Shown here: positions 41,702 to 51,279 of the stretch, in pieces
Numbering within the stretch: position 1 is the stretch's first letter
Layout: each line of letters starts with the position of its first letter
From: CAYRGQ01 sp964444885
Lineage (GTDB): Bacteria; Bacteroidota; Bacteroidia; Sphingobacteriales; Sphingobacteriaceae
Length of the DNA stretch: 64,000 nt
Direction: 5' to 3'
Assembly (NCBI GenBank): GCA_964444885.1
Contig: CAYUIZ010000003.1
Span: 29,181-93,180 of the forward strand
Program-made: the position numbers and the translations under genes
The notes under the pieces: model-generated
The model's input: the letters and a program-made list of their open reading frames with translations, nothing else
What the model was told of the DNA's origin: nothing
Database searches by the model: none

Positions 41702-41845
41702 GTTAAAATCATTTAGGATTGGTGTTCGGACTTGCCTTTTAACATACGGGATGGGAAATTTCATATATTGTGGCGCAATAGTTGTTTGGACGTTCCTAAA
41801 GCAAGTAAACGACCGTACGGTGAAATATTGAATGCAATAGTAGAC

Positions 41846-42694
41846 ATGGGAAAAATCGAACATTTTTATTACGTATTATCTTCACTACTCATTCTTTTAC
41901 TCATACCAACGATTTCTGGGGCTAATAAGTATGACGAAGGCACGTATAAGTTGCGTACCGTTGTGCTTGATGCTGGACACGGCGGCCCGATACCGGGCGC
42001 CAAGGGGCCTACGGCGCTGGAGAAAGACATTGCGCTGCAAGTTGCCCTGAAATTAGGAAAGGCCATCGAGGAAGCGTTGCCCGGCGTGAAGGTGTTGTAC
42101 ACGCGCGACACGGACGTGAACGTGGACCTGTACAAGCGCATCGAGTTTGCTAACCAGAACAAAGCGGACATTTTTATCTCCATCCACTGCAACGCCGCGC
42201 CCCACAGGCGGGAACGTCGGCGCAATAGCAAAGGGAAGTACTATTATGTTAACGTGCCTAACCGCACGGCCCGCGGTACCGAAACACTGGTGTCGGGTTT
42301 CAACAGGCTAGGGGAGCAGGATGCGGCCATACGCGAGAACGCGGACATCTTGCTGGAGGACAATTACGAAGAGAATTATCAAGGATTCGATCCTTCCGAT
42401 CCGGAAAGCTACGTGATCTTCTCGCTGATGAAGAACCAATACCGCGAGCAGAGCATCAAGCTGGCGTCCTTCATGCAGGATGAGTTTGCCAAAACAGGCC
42501 GGGTAGACCGCGGTGTCAAGGAACAGGGCCTCGCCGTATTGGCGCGTGCGGCCATGCCGGCTGTGCTCACCGAAATCGGCTTCATCAGCCATCCCGATGA
42601 AGAACGCTACATGAAATCTGCCGAGGGACAGGCCGAGATTGTCAAAAACCTGCTGGATGCCGTCAAATCATACAAACGGCAAGTAGAACGATAA
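41846..42694 (+). CDS. N-acetylmuramoyl-L-alanine amidase (Amidase_3)
   Basis: 282 residues from ATG 41846 with a signal or anchor helix (about 9-24). Zinc ligands H45 in LDAGHGG, E59 in ALEKDIA, a His in ISIHCNA and catalytic Glu243 in LTEIGFISH are present. Like AmiA/B/C and CwlD it cuts the amide between MurNAc and L-Ala during cell separation or growth. It has no LysM or AMIN domain. It is divergent from lptD and 163 bases before mlaD. Confidence 0.94.
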   Translation: MGKIEHFYYVLSSLLILLLIPTISGANKYDEGTYKLRTVVLDAGHGGPIPGAKGPTALEKDIALQVALKLGKAIEEALPGVKVLYTRDTDVNVDLYKRIEFANQNKADIFISIHCNAAPHRRERRRNSKGKYYYVNVPNRTARGTETLVSGFNRLGEQDAAIRENADILLEDNYEENYQGFDPSDPESYVIFSLMKNQYREQSIKLASFMQDEFAKTGRVDRGVKEQGLAVLARAAMPAVLTEIGFISHPDEERYMKSAEGQAEIVKNLLDAVKSYKRQVER

Positions 42695-42856
42695 ACAAAT
42701 CACCCGCCGGCTTGTTATTAAGCTGGTGTGCAACCCGATGGACTGGCGCCCGCGCGTGCTCTGCCGCGCTGATGGACGCGGCTACAAGTTCTCCGCGTTG
42801 CAGCGCCAAGCCGAGCCATAGCAAACAAAAAATCACGGTATCAAGTACAGATTCGA

Positions 42857-43801
42857 ATGAAAATAAAGAACGAAACCAAGGTCGGGATATTAGCAGTAGT
42901 GGCCATCGCGCTGTTGGTCATCGGTTACAGCTTTTTGAAAGGTAACGATGTCTTTACGCGAGAAAACACATATTATGCAACGTATCCGCGGGTCGACGGA
43001 CTGACCACGTCCAAACCTATTTTGGTCAATGGATTCCAGATCGGGCGTGTCTCCAGCATGGTGTTGCAACCGGACGGGCAAATCCGCACGGAGTTTAAGG
43101 TAACCCGCAGCTACGCGATCCCGTCCAATACGTTAGCACGAATTTCCAGCACGGACTTGCTCGGCGGCAAGGCCATCGTCTTCGAATTGGGCGATAGTCC
43201 GGTGTACGCCAAGGACGGGGACGAGCTGAAGCCGGGTGTGCAACCCAATATCATGGAGCAGGTAGAACCGATCCAGAAGCGGGCCGAGGATATCGCCGCG
43301 GTACTGGACTCCGTGCTTAGTTCCATCAACAATACAATCAATGCGCAGTTTCAGCGTGATTTTCAGCGAAGCATCAATAGCATAGCCAACTCCTTGCAAA
43401 GTATCGAGGGTATTACCAGCCAAGTGGATGGGCTCGTGGGGCGCGAACGTTCGCGTATCGGTGATATCATGGCCAATATCGAATCGATTACCGAAAACTT
43501 CCGCCAAAACAATGAGCAGATTACCCACATGCTCGTCAATTTGAATAACATCACCGATCAAGTTGCACGAGCGGATTTTTCGCAGACGATCACTAGCGCA
43601 AACCAAGCGATGTCGGACTTCCAGTCCATTGCCGACCGTATTAACGGAGGGGAAGGATCCTTAGGCATGTTGCTGAATGACGAACAGCTTTACGATAATT
43701 TGAACAATGCGTCGAAAAGCCTCGATGAATTGATTATCGACATGAAGCAACACCCAGGGCGTTACGTTCATTTCTCCGTATTCGGCCGCCGGGATAATTA
43801 G
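42857..43801 (+). CDS. mlaD: MlaD family (MCE) lipid transport protein
   Basis: 314 residues. An N-terminal membrane helix (about 9-26), one MCE domain (about 37-115, VDGLTTSKPILVNGFQIGRV) and a long helical tail (about 130-314) are seen. MlaD binds phospholipids for retrograde transport with MlaFE; the ATPase and permease genes are not in the window, though amidase-mlaD pairs are common in Bacteroidota with mlaFE elsewhere. It converges on the alkylation repair pair. Confidence 0.92.
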   Translation: MKIKNETKVGILAVVAIALLVIGYSFLKGNDVFTRENTYYATYPRVDGLTTSKPILVNGFQIGRVSSMVLQPDGQIRTEFKVTRSYAIPSNTLARISSTDLLGGKAIVFELGDSPVYAKDGDELKPGVQPNIMEQVEPIQKRAEDIAAVLDSVLSSINNTINAQFQRDFQRSINSIANSLQSIEGITSQVDGLVGRERSRIGDIMANIESITENFRQNNEQITHMLVNLNNITDQVARADFSQTITSANQAMSDFQSIADRINGGEGSLGMLLNDEQLYDNLNNASKSLDELIIDMKQHPGRYVHFSVFGRRDN

Positions 43802-43825
43802 CCCTTAGCCCGCCATTTTTTTGTG

Positions 43826-44464
43826 CTATCTTGGATTGGCGATCGTTCTGAACGTGAGGTTGATTCGGGGTGCTAGCACGCGCCGCGTGGGCGGCAGGCT
43901 ATGTGACCAGTACTGTTGAGTCGCGCCTGCCATCAGGAGTAGGCTGCCGTTTTCCAAGACCACGCTGATCTTTTCCTTGCTGGCCTTATGCCGGAAGACG
44001 AACTTTCGTGTGGCGCCTAGGCTTACGGACGCGATTGCGCCTTCGCGCTTGAGGTCGGGTTCGTCGTCGCTATGCCAGCCCATTCCTTCGCATCCGTCGT
44101 GGTATAGGTTGAGCAGGCACGAATTGTAGGTCTTACGCGTATGGCCCTCCACAAGGACCTTCAGTTCGAGCAGTTCGGCCGTCCACGCCAAAGCTGTTTT
44201 TGTCATTCCCGAATACCGGTAGGCGAATGGCTCGTCCCCGTACCAAGCTACTTTTCGCTTGGTCGTTATCTTTTTTCCAAACAGTACCAGGTCGTCGCGG
44301 CGCCAAGCAATGTTTTTTGTCAGCTCCGCTATGTAGTGGCTGGTTTCTTCCGGCGACAGCACGACACCGAGGTAATAGGCCGCTCCGTCTTGCGGCAGCA
44401 GGTTTTGCCTGGGGTCAGTCGTTTGTGCGAATAGGTCCTTCATGCGTATCTGATCGGTGCGCAT
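43826..44464 (-). CDS. alkB: AlkB-like 2-oxoglutarate-dependent DNA repair dioxygenase
   Basis: 212 residues from ATG 44464, sharing one base with the upstream gene. Fe(II) ligands H131-x-D133 in WHSDDE and a distal His in WSHSLPPT, plus RINLTFR (2-oxoglutarate Arg) at the end, match ALKBH2/3-type bacterial AlkB. The KRKVAWYGDEPFAYRYSG segment is the nucleotide-recognition lid region. It reverses 1-methyladenine and 3-methylcytosine damage. Coupled to the AraC-MGMT gene upstream. Confidence 0.94.
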   Translation of the reverse strand: MRTDQIRMKDLFAQTTDPRQNLLPQDGAAYYLGVVLSPEETSHYIAELTKNIAWRRDDLVLFGKKITTKRKVAWYGDEPFAYRYSGMTKTALAWTAELLELKVLVEGHTRKTYNSCLLNLYHDGCEGMGWHSDDEPDLKREGAIASVSLGATRKFVFRHKASKEKISVVLENGSLLLMAGATQQYWSHSLPPTRRVLAPRINLTFRTIANPR

Positions 44465-45315
44465 CAGGGCTGGATATCCTGACGGGATTGTTCCCAACCA
44501 ATTAGCGCGGCTTTGCGTGTGGCACCCCAACGGTAGCCGCCGAACACGCCGCTACCGCGGATCACCCGGTGGCAGGGGATGAGAAAGGCGACGGGGTTGC
44601 GCCCAATGGCCGTACCTACGGCGCGGTGTGCCTGCGGCCGGCCGACGGTTTTGGCGACGCTCGCATACGTGCCTAGGGTCCCCATCGGGATTTTCAAAAG
44701 CGCTTCCCATACTTTCAGCTGAAAATCGGTTCCTTTCAAATGCAGTTTAATGGTGGGTAACGAATCAGCACCACGATCGAAGATACCCATAAACGCGTGG
44801 TGGAAATCGTTGCTTTGCTGCCGATAATTGGCTTTGGGCAGATACTGACGGAGTTCGCTTTCGGCGGAGGCGTGATCCACGCAGAAGGCGGCGTGGCAGA
44901 TGCCCTTGTCGGTAGACGCCACCAGCATATTCCCGAACGGGCTATCGTAGAACGCGTAATCGATCTGCAGATTGTTGCCTGCTTGCTTGTAGGTGGCCGG
45001 CGTCATCCCCTCGATTGTCACAAACAAGTCGTGCAGGCGGCTCGTACTCGACAGGCCGAGTTCGTGGGCCGTGTCAAACAGGGTGAGGTTATGGGAAGGG
45101 GAGAGCAGTTGTTTTGCATGGACGATGCTGATGTATTTCAGAAATTTTTTGGGCGTAGTGCCTGCCCAGTCCGTAAAGAGGCGCTGGAAATGCGCAGGAC
45201 TCAAATGTACATGCGCGGCTACTTCGTCGAGCGTCGGCTGCGTCCTGAAGTTGTCGGCGATGTAAGCAATCGCGCGTTCTATCCGATGGTAATTGAGGGT
45301 GTTTTGCGTTTCCAT
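44464..45315 (-). CDS. Ada-like protein: AraC-type HTH fused to O6-methylguanine-DNA methyltransferase
   Basis: 283 residues. The AraC/XylS HTH region occupies about 10-110 (HLSPAHFQRLFTDWAGTTPKK and ATYKQAG); the MGMT ribonuclease-H-like and alkyl-acceptor domains about 115-270, with reactive C248 in IPCHRVI and GRNPVAF. It lacks the N-terminal AdaA zinc/methylphosphotriester domain with Cys38-like residue, so it probably senses damage only through its own C248 or acts mainly in repair. It precedes alkB on one transcript. Confidence 0.94.
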   Translation of the reverse strand: METQNTLNYHRIERAIAYIADNFRTQPTLDEVAAHVHLSPAHFQRLFTDWAGTTPKKFLKYISIVHAKQLLSPSHNLTLFDTAHELGLSSTSRLHDLFVTIEGMTPATYKQAGNNLQIDYAFYDSPFGNMLVASTDKGICHAAFCVDHASAESELRQYLPKANYRQQSNDFHHAFMGIFDRGADSLPTIKLHLKGTDFQLKVWEALLKIPMGTLGTYASVAKTVGRPQAHRAVGTAIGRNPVAFLIPCHRVIRGSGVFGGYRWGATRKAALIGWEQSRQDIQP

Positions 45316-45413
45316 GGGTTGGCCCGTTGTCAGGCAAAGATCGGAAGTGCTGCCGGATAAAAAAATCCGAAAGTTGCGGTTTTTCAGCTAGGAAGTGCCT
45401 CGTTGCACTGCGG

Positions 45414-46406
45414 CTACGTGTGGGCAGCGTCATCGTCATCCCGCGCGTCAGGGCTAGGGTCGGGCGGTTTGGGCCGGGTAGTTTCCTCTTCGATATGAAT
45501 AATCCGCACAGCGTAGGTCGCGGGGATTATTCCCTGGCCGTATTTTTTGGCGTATTGCTTGGTGAATTCGGCACCAAAATACATGATGGCGGCCGAATAG
45601 TTGACCCAAAGAAGCAAAACGATCAGTGATCCCGCCGTGCCGTAGGCCGACCCCGGCGCCGTGTACTGCATGTACAAACCGATCAAGTACCGGCCCAGCA
45701 TGAATAGAAAAGCCGTGAACAACGCACCCCCCAGGATATCGCGGAAGCGCACCTTGGCGTCCGGCAGAAAGTGAAAAATAAAACCGAACAGCACGGCCGT
45801 AATCAAAAATGTAATGCCAATGTTGACCCAGTTTAGCAGGTATAAGGACAGCTCAGGGAAATACTGCCCGATAACGCCACTGAGCGCGGCGATAATGCCA
45901 TTGAGCAGGAGCGAGGTAATCAGCAAGAAGCCCAGGCCCACAACCATGGAGAAAGAGATCGCCCGGTTCACCAACATTTGTATCCAGCCTTTTTTGGGTT
46001 TGGGTTTTACGTCCCAGATAAAGTTGATGCCCTCTTGTATCTGCACGAAAATCGTTGTGGACGCAAACACCAGGGTGCCTATACCGACGATGATCCCAAT
46101 TCCGGATTTGCTGGAAACGCTGATGCCGTGCACGATATTTTGGAGCTGTGCCGTCGTTTCCCTGCCCAGAATCTCGGCTACCTCCTCAAAAATTTCGTTT
46201 TGCACGGCTTCCTGCCCTTCGATGTGCTGGCCATAGAGGAATCCAACCACCCACATGACAATCAGTACGAGCGGAGCCATCGCGAAGATGGTATAGTAGG
46301 CGAGTGCCGCGCTTAGGCGCAGGGCCTTATGTTCCATGAATGACTTGCCAGAATCGCGCAGCAAGTCAATCACTTCTTTATAAAAAGCCTTTTGAAGCAG
46401 TCTCAT
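45414..46406 (-). CDS. YihY/BrkB family membrane protein
   Basis: 330 residues with about six helices (from about residue 30 to 265). HKALRLSAALAYYTIFAMAPLVLI and LVVALGY-type helices with GSAYGTAGSLIVLLLWVNYSAAIMYFGAEF are the YihY/BrkB signature. Family function is unclear (formerly RNase BN, an error). The C-terminus is Asp/Pro-rich. A near-consensus box TATTTTCG at 46449-46456 on the minus strand could be its promoter. Confidence 0.93.
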   Translation of the reverse strand: MRLLQKAFYKEVIDLLRDSGKSFMEHKALRLSAALAYYTIFAMAPLVLIVMWVVGFLYGQHIEGQEAVQNEIFEEVAEILGRETTAQLQNIVHGISVSSKSGIGIIVGIGTLVFASTTIFVQIQEGINFIWDVKPKPKKGWIQMLVNRAISFSMVVGLGFLLITSLLLNGIIAALSGVIGQYFPELSLYLLNWVNIGITFLITAVLFGFIFHFLPDAKVRFRDILGGALFTAFLFMLGRYLIGLYMQYTAPGSAYGTAGSLIVLLLWVNYSAAIMYFGAEFTKQYAKKYGQGIIPATYAVRIIHIEEETTRPKPPDPSPDARDDDDAAHT

Positions 46407-46546
46407 TGGGTTTCTATTGTTTTTAGGCTCAGTCTTCCAAGCCGTGTGCGAAAATAAGAAATATCCCGGCTCATCGAGCAGTTTGCTGCGTAAGGCGGGT
46501 GCAGGATTAACGATTGAGGCGACGTTTAGTTTTACGATCCCAGCGG

Positions 46547-49063
46547 TTAGCCATTGACGGGCGGTGTTTCCAGGTGGCTTTGCATTTCGGTGGTGAACCG
46601 CTCGACCTCGGTGACCAGTTGGTCAAACGCAGCGTACGCCGGCAAGCCGTCCGCTCGGGTGTCGATCTCCATTTTCCGTAGGCGGAAAGCGAGGGCGTTG
46701 TTCCCAATCTGGCCGGTCCGACCGGCTAGGCGATGAAGGATCAGCTCGACTGCATCGGCGTCGTCGTCGGCGTAGGCGGTCCGTATGGTGAGGATGTCGT
46801 TTTCGGTGTCTTCGGCAAACTGTTTTTGCATCGTGCATGGGAGTTCGTCTTCGACGACTGGGTCGTTTTCAGCCTGTGCGCGCACCGCGTGTTTCGGCTC
46901 GATGCCCAGAAAGGAGAGTAGCTCGGCCTCACGAAAGGGCTTGAGCAGAATAGCGTCAAATCCTCGCCGCCGGATCTGATCGCGTTCTTCGGGCAATGCC
47001 TGCGCGGTGAAGGCGCACAGGCGCACGCTGCCGTCGTGGGGAATCTTTGCTTGTAGGGCACGGTTCAGGGCAAATCCGTCCATTTCCGGCATGCGGATGT
47101 CCATCAGCAGGGTGTTGACGTCGGAATCCCACGGGGCTTCCAGCACGGCTGTTGGCGAGTCGAAACAGACATGGGGAACTCCATGCTTTTCCAAGATGCC
47201 ACGACACAGTTCAAGGATGAACGGGTCGTCGTCAATCACCCACACCTTGAGTGGCTTTCCTCCGGCAACGGCCTGATCTGAAATAAGCGGTGCGTTTGAT
47301 TCGTTAGCCGTTGCGACGGTTTGGGTAGGAATCGAGACGCTAAACACTGAGCCTTGCCCAAGGCGGCTCTCTACCTGGATGGATCCCCCCATGCTTTCGC
47401 AAATGGCTTTTACAATACTTAATCCTAAGCCGCTGCCGAAGTGGCGCCCCGAATTGGCCTGGGCTGACTGCTCGAAATCGTTGAAAATCTTTTCCTGGTC
47501 CTTGTCAGCGATCCCTTCGCCCGTATCCCGTACCACGATATGCAAATTGGTTTTTTGCGGGTAGACCACGGTGCTGACATTCACCGATATGTGGCCCTCG
47601 TGCGTGAATTTTACGGCATTGCTCAGCAGGTTGAACAATATCTGCTTAATCCGGAATGAATCGGCATATAGGTGCTCGGTGCCGGCGAAGCGACTGCTGT
47701 ACTCGAGTTGCAGTCCTTTCTTTTCCGCCAGCGTAGCCATTACCGAGATGACTTCCTTCACTAAGCCATCGATGTTGAATTCGTGCTCGTCGAGTACGAT
47801 TTTGCCCGAGCTGATCCGGCTGTAGTCCAGGATTTCGTTGACGATTTGCAAGAGGTGTTCGGAGGAATGGTAGATCGCGTCGAGCTTCGCGGGGTCCGGA
47901 TTGCCCTCATGGCGCACTTGTTCGGAGTACCCGATAATGGATTGCAGGGGTGTGCGCAGTTCGTGACTCATGTTAGCGAGGAAGCGTTGCTTGGCCGCAG
48001 CATGGTATTCGGCTTCTTCCTTGGCCTGCTCCAGGGCGATGCGGTAGGCGTTGCTTTTCCGGATATCAGCCAAGATGAAATACACCATGATGCCGATGGC
48101 GATAAAGCAAGCGAGCATGACAACGCCAATCCATACGACGCTCTTATCGATGACGATCTGGGCCTGTGCGTTTTCCACTCTCATTTCCCGTAGCGCGTCG
48201 CGCTCCACTTCGTTGAGGATGCTGAGCATGCTGCCGATGAGCATGTTCCCCGCTAAGGTAAGCTCGATTTCGCGCGTGATGAACGATTCGCGCTGTAGCT
48301 GCTGTGCGCGTTGGAAGTGGCGTACGGCGCTGTCTATGCGTGCCAGTACGCTATCATAGGGTACCGACCGGATAGTATCGATGAATACTTTTAGCTCGTC
48401 CTCGATGACCCTTCTTTCGAGTACTTGGCGTTCTTCTTCCTCCTGCTTGCGTCCGCCAAACAGCCGTCCAATTAAGCCTCCCGAAGTGACCTCCGTCAGC
48501 ACTGTGTCCGTACGGGCCAGGGTGTCGTCGTATGTGGTGGTGCGGCGTGTTTGAGACGTAGTAATGATGGTGCTGTCTACCGTAGGCTGGAGAATGACGT
48601 CACTGAGGGCTTGCAGTTGCGCGGTGAATTCCCCCACGTCCACGACTTTGTTGCGGACATTGATATACGCGTCGAAAAGCCGGTCGCGTTGTGCCAGCAA
48701 GGTCTGGATGGAATCGAGCCGCCCGATTTGCACGGTGTCGTAGGCGAATACCTGGGTGAGGGAGTCGAGGGTAAGGGACACCGCCTTGGACTCTTCGGCA
48801 AAATTTTCGTACTGATCGTTCTTATTATCCAGCAACGCTTGGGACCGCTGCAGCTGATCCAGCCGCATAATGCTTTTGGAAAGCCGGCCCACCAATTCCA
48901 GCTCATGCTTGGGAGCGGTGACCATGTCGATGGTGTCGATCATCTCCTCAAACGCCAAGCGGCTGATGCCCCAGGCCAGGCCCATCGCGATGATGCAAGC
49001 GATGAATACCAATACGACTTTGCGCCGTACGCCCGATGTAGGTCTCTGTGGTGTGGTGTCCAT
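46547..49063 (-). CDS. hybrid sensor histidine kinase with receiver and Hpt domains
   Basis: 838 residues. Membrane helix near 15-32, an extracytoplasmic helical sensor (about 40-310), a second helix near 311-333, HisKA with phospho-His367 in NMSHELRTPLQ, HATPase (DTGEGIADKDQEKIF, GSGLGLSIVKAI), a receiver (about 605-720) with Asp655 in LLMDIRMPE, and an Hpt domain (about 755-830) with His777 in LHRLAG. This is a multistep phosphorelay in one chain. No response regulator gene is adjacent, so the output is unknown. Confidence 0.95.
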   Translation of the reverse strand: MDTTPQRPTSGVRRKVVLVFIACIIAMGLAWGISRLAFEEMIDTIDMVTAPKHELELVGRLSKSIMRLDQLQRSQALLDNKNDQYENFAEESKAVSLTLDSLTQVFAYDTVQIGRLDSIQTLLAQRDRLFDAYINVRNKVVDVGEFTAQLQALSDVILQPTVDSTIITTSQTRRTTTYDDTLARTDTVLTEVTSGGLIGRLFGGRKQEEEERQVLERRVIEDELKVFIDTIRSVPYDSVLARIDSAVRHFQRAQQLQRESFITREIELTLAGNMLIGSMLSILNEVERDALREMRVENAQAQIVIDKSVVWIGVVMLACFIAIGIMVYFILADIRKSNAYRIALEQAKEEAEYHAAAKQRFLANMSHELRTPLQSIIGYSEQVRHEGNPDPAKLDAIYHSSEHLLQIVNEILDYSRISSGKIVLDEHEFNIDGLVKEVISVMATLAEKKGLQLEYSSRFAGTEHLYADSFRIKQILFNLLSNAVKFTHEGHISVNVSTVVYPQKTNLHIVVRDTGEGIADKDQEKIFNDFEQSAQANSGRHFGSGLGLSIVKAICESMGGSIQVESRLGQGSVFSVSIPTQTVATANESNAPLISDQAVAGGKPLKVWVIDDDPFILELCRGILEKHGVPHVCFDSPTAVLEAPWDSDVNTLLMDIRMPEMDGFALNRALQAKIPHDGSVRLCAFTAQALPEERDQIRRRGFDAILLKPFREAELLSFLGIEPKHAVRAQAENDPVVEDELPCTMQKQFAEDTENDILTIRTAYADDDADAVELILHRLAGRTGQIGNNALAFRLRKMEIDTRADGLPAYAAFDQLVTEVERFTTEMQSHLETPPVNG

Positions 49064-49233
49064 GTGCTGGTTCCTCGGTAGACGGATTTGGCGGAAAACT
49101 CACCAAAAATTGTGCTAGATATTCCTGCCTAGCCCGAAAATGCCCTACAAAGCCCCATAAAGGCATCAAGACGCTGGCCAGCGTGAAGATTCCGCTTCGG
49201 CCGCAGTGCGTCACACTATCCCCATCTTGTGGG

Positions 49234-51006
49234 TTATTCCGAGCCCGTTTCGTATATCGACCTGATGTCTGCTTCGTGGCGTTTCATGATCGCTTTACGC
49301 TTCAAACTCAGTTTTGGCGTTAGTTCCCCAGCGTCGATGGTCCATTCCTTGGGAAGTAAAACGAATTTCTTCACCCGTTCCCATTGCCCGAACTTGGCGC
49401 CCAGTCGGTCGATTTCGCGTTGATACTTGGCGATAACCTGCTCATCTTTGATTGCGCTTTCCCGCGAATCAACGGGGATCCCCTTGTGAGCGCACCACTT
49501 ATTGAGTTCTTCGAAGGCCGGTACGATGAGTGCCGCCGGGAATCGCTGGTTTTCGCCTATGACCATGATTTGGGCGATTAACAGCGACTCCATATACTTG
49601 TTTTCCAGCGCCTGCGGTGCCACGTATTTACCGCCGGCCGTTTTGAATATCTCTTTTTTGCGGTCGGTAATACGCAGGAACCCGTCGGGCGTCATTTCGC
49701 CGATGTCACCTGTCTTTAAGTAGCCGTCCTCGTCAAATATCTCTTTCGTGGCGGCCTCATTTTTATAATAGCCGATGGTTACGTTCGGGCCTTTGGTCAG
49801 TATTTCGCCATCTTCAGCGATCTTCACTTCGACGCTATCGAGTACCTTGCCCACGGACCCAAACTTGAGTCCATTTTTTTCGAGGCTGTTTACCGCGATA
49901 ACCGGCGAAGTTTCGGTGAGGCCGTAGCCCTCCAATACGGGAATGCCGGCGGCCCAAAATACGCGGGCCAAACGGGGTTGCAGGGCCGCACCGCCCGAGA
50001 TAATTACCTTGATATTGCCGCCGAGCGCCGCTTGCCACTTGCTGAAAATCAGCTTGCGCGCGAGGCCCAGTTGCGTGTTGTACCACCAGCCGTTTTCGCT
50101 GGGTTCCTGAAAACGTAGGCCCAAGTTGACCGCCCAAAAGAACAGGGATTTTTTGATGCCCGTGAGGTCTTTTCCTTTGGCTACGATACGGTCATATACT
50201 TTTTCCAATACGCGCGGCACCGTCGTAAACCCGTCGGGCTTGACGTCGTTGATGTCGGCCACGATGGTTTCCAGACTTTCGGCATAATGAATTTCGAGTC
50301 CGCGCGAGAAATACATGTACACCGCCATGCGCTCGAAAATATGGCACAGGGGCAGAAAACTCAGCGCGCGTTTGAATTCGGGCGGAAGCAGGCGTTGGCA
50401 GTCCATCACGTTGCTCATTACATTTTTGTGCGACAAGTGGACCCCCTTGGGTGTGCCTGTCGTTCCAGACGTATAAATCAGCGTGAGCATGTCATCTGGC
50501 GAGACAGCATCCCGGTAGGGCTGCAAATCCGTGTCGTTGTCCTTGCCCTCGTCCACGAGTGTGCGCCAGTGGTTGGCACCGTCAATGTGATCGAGTGTGT
50601 ATACGGGTATATCCAATCCTTTCTCGTCCAGGACGGTCCGCACTTTGGCGTACAGCTCTGCCGTGCCCACGAAAATCAGCTTGACCTCCGAATCGCCGAT
50701 GATAAAGGAGAGATCCTGTTCGGACAGGGTAGGGTATAGCGGTACCAAGGCGGTGCCCAGCTGCGCGGTAGCAAAATCACAGAAGTTCCATTCCGGACGA
50801 TTGGCAGACATGAGCGCCACCTTGTCGCCCTTGCCGATACCGTGGTGGATTAAACCCTTGCTCAGCTGGTCGACGATTTCGGTGAATTGATCAGTCGAAT
50901 AGTTCGTCCATTTGCCGTTGGCCTTACCCGCTACCAATATGGGCTTGTTGTATTTGTCCTTTGCTTGGGCAAGGAGGTCAAAGACCCTTGTCGGTGATGC
51001 ACTCAT
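49234..51006 (-). CDS. long-chain fatty-acid-CoA ligase (AMP-forming)
   Basis: 590 residues. The AMP-binding motif is L-I-Y178-T-S-G-T-T-G-T-P-K-G, followed by GYGLTETSPVIAVN, TGDIGEMTPDGFLRITDRKKEIFKTAGGKYVAP (A5-A8 core motifs) and catalytic Lys near the end (GELTPKLSLKRKAI). The long-chain ACSL-type architecture and length fit. It activates fatty acids as CoA thioesters for lipid synthesis or breakdown. A perfect promoter lies 75 bases upstream. Confidence 0.95.
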   Translation of the reverse strand: MSASPTRVFDLLAQAKDKYNKPILVAGKANGKWTNYSTDQFTEIVDQLSKGLIHHGIGKGDKVALMSANRPEWNFCDFATAQLGTALVPLYPTLSEQDLSFIIGDSEVKLIFVGTAELYAKVRTVLDEKGLDIPVYTLDHIDGANHWRTLVDEGKDNDTDLQPYRDAVSPDDMLTLIYTSGTTGTPKGVHLSHKNVMSNVMDCQRLLPPEFKRALSFLPLCHIFERMAVYMYFSRGLEIHYAESLETIVADINDVKPDGFTTVPRVLEKVYDRIVAKGKDLTGIKKSLFFWAVNLGLRFQEPSENGWWYNTQLGLARKLIFSKWQAALGGNIKVIISGGAALQPRLARVFWAAGIPVLEGYGLTETSPVIAVNSLEKNGLKFGSVGKVLDSVEVKIAEDGEILTKGPNVTIGYYKNEAATKEIFDEDGYLKTGDIGEMTPDGFLRITDRKKEIFKTAGGKYVAPQALENKYMESLLIAQIMVIGENQRFPAALIVPAFEELNKWCAHKGIPVDSRESAIKDEQVIAKYQREIDRLGAKFGQWERVKKFVLLPKEWTIDAGELTPKLSLKRKAIMKRHEADIRSIYETGSE

Positions 51007-51080
51007 TGATTATCGGTTTAATTTCTTGGTTTTTATACTACATGCAATACCGCTAATCTTGTTATTTTTTTTGGTTTTCA

Positions 51081-51088
51081 CAAATTTA
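51081..51088 (-). promoter_or_regulatory. -7 promoter box of the acyl-CoA ligase
   Basis: TAAATTTG on the minus strand, a perfect TAnnTTTG match 75 bases upstream of ATG 51006. Confidence 0.55.
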
Positions 51089-51279
51089 AGCGCGTTTATT
51101 TTCCGGTTCCGGCTGGTGTCCAAATTCCTCGGTGAGGCCCGCGCGCTGCGGTAACGGGATGCTTGGCGAAGGCTGTACATGATTTTTTTGCCAATTTTTC
51201 GGTTCTCGTAATTATGGCATCGGTTTTGAGCGCATTGGGACAACTAGAATTACATTCATTTAATTTTTTATACGATCGC

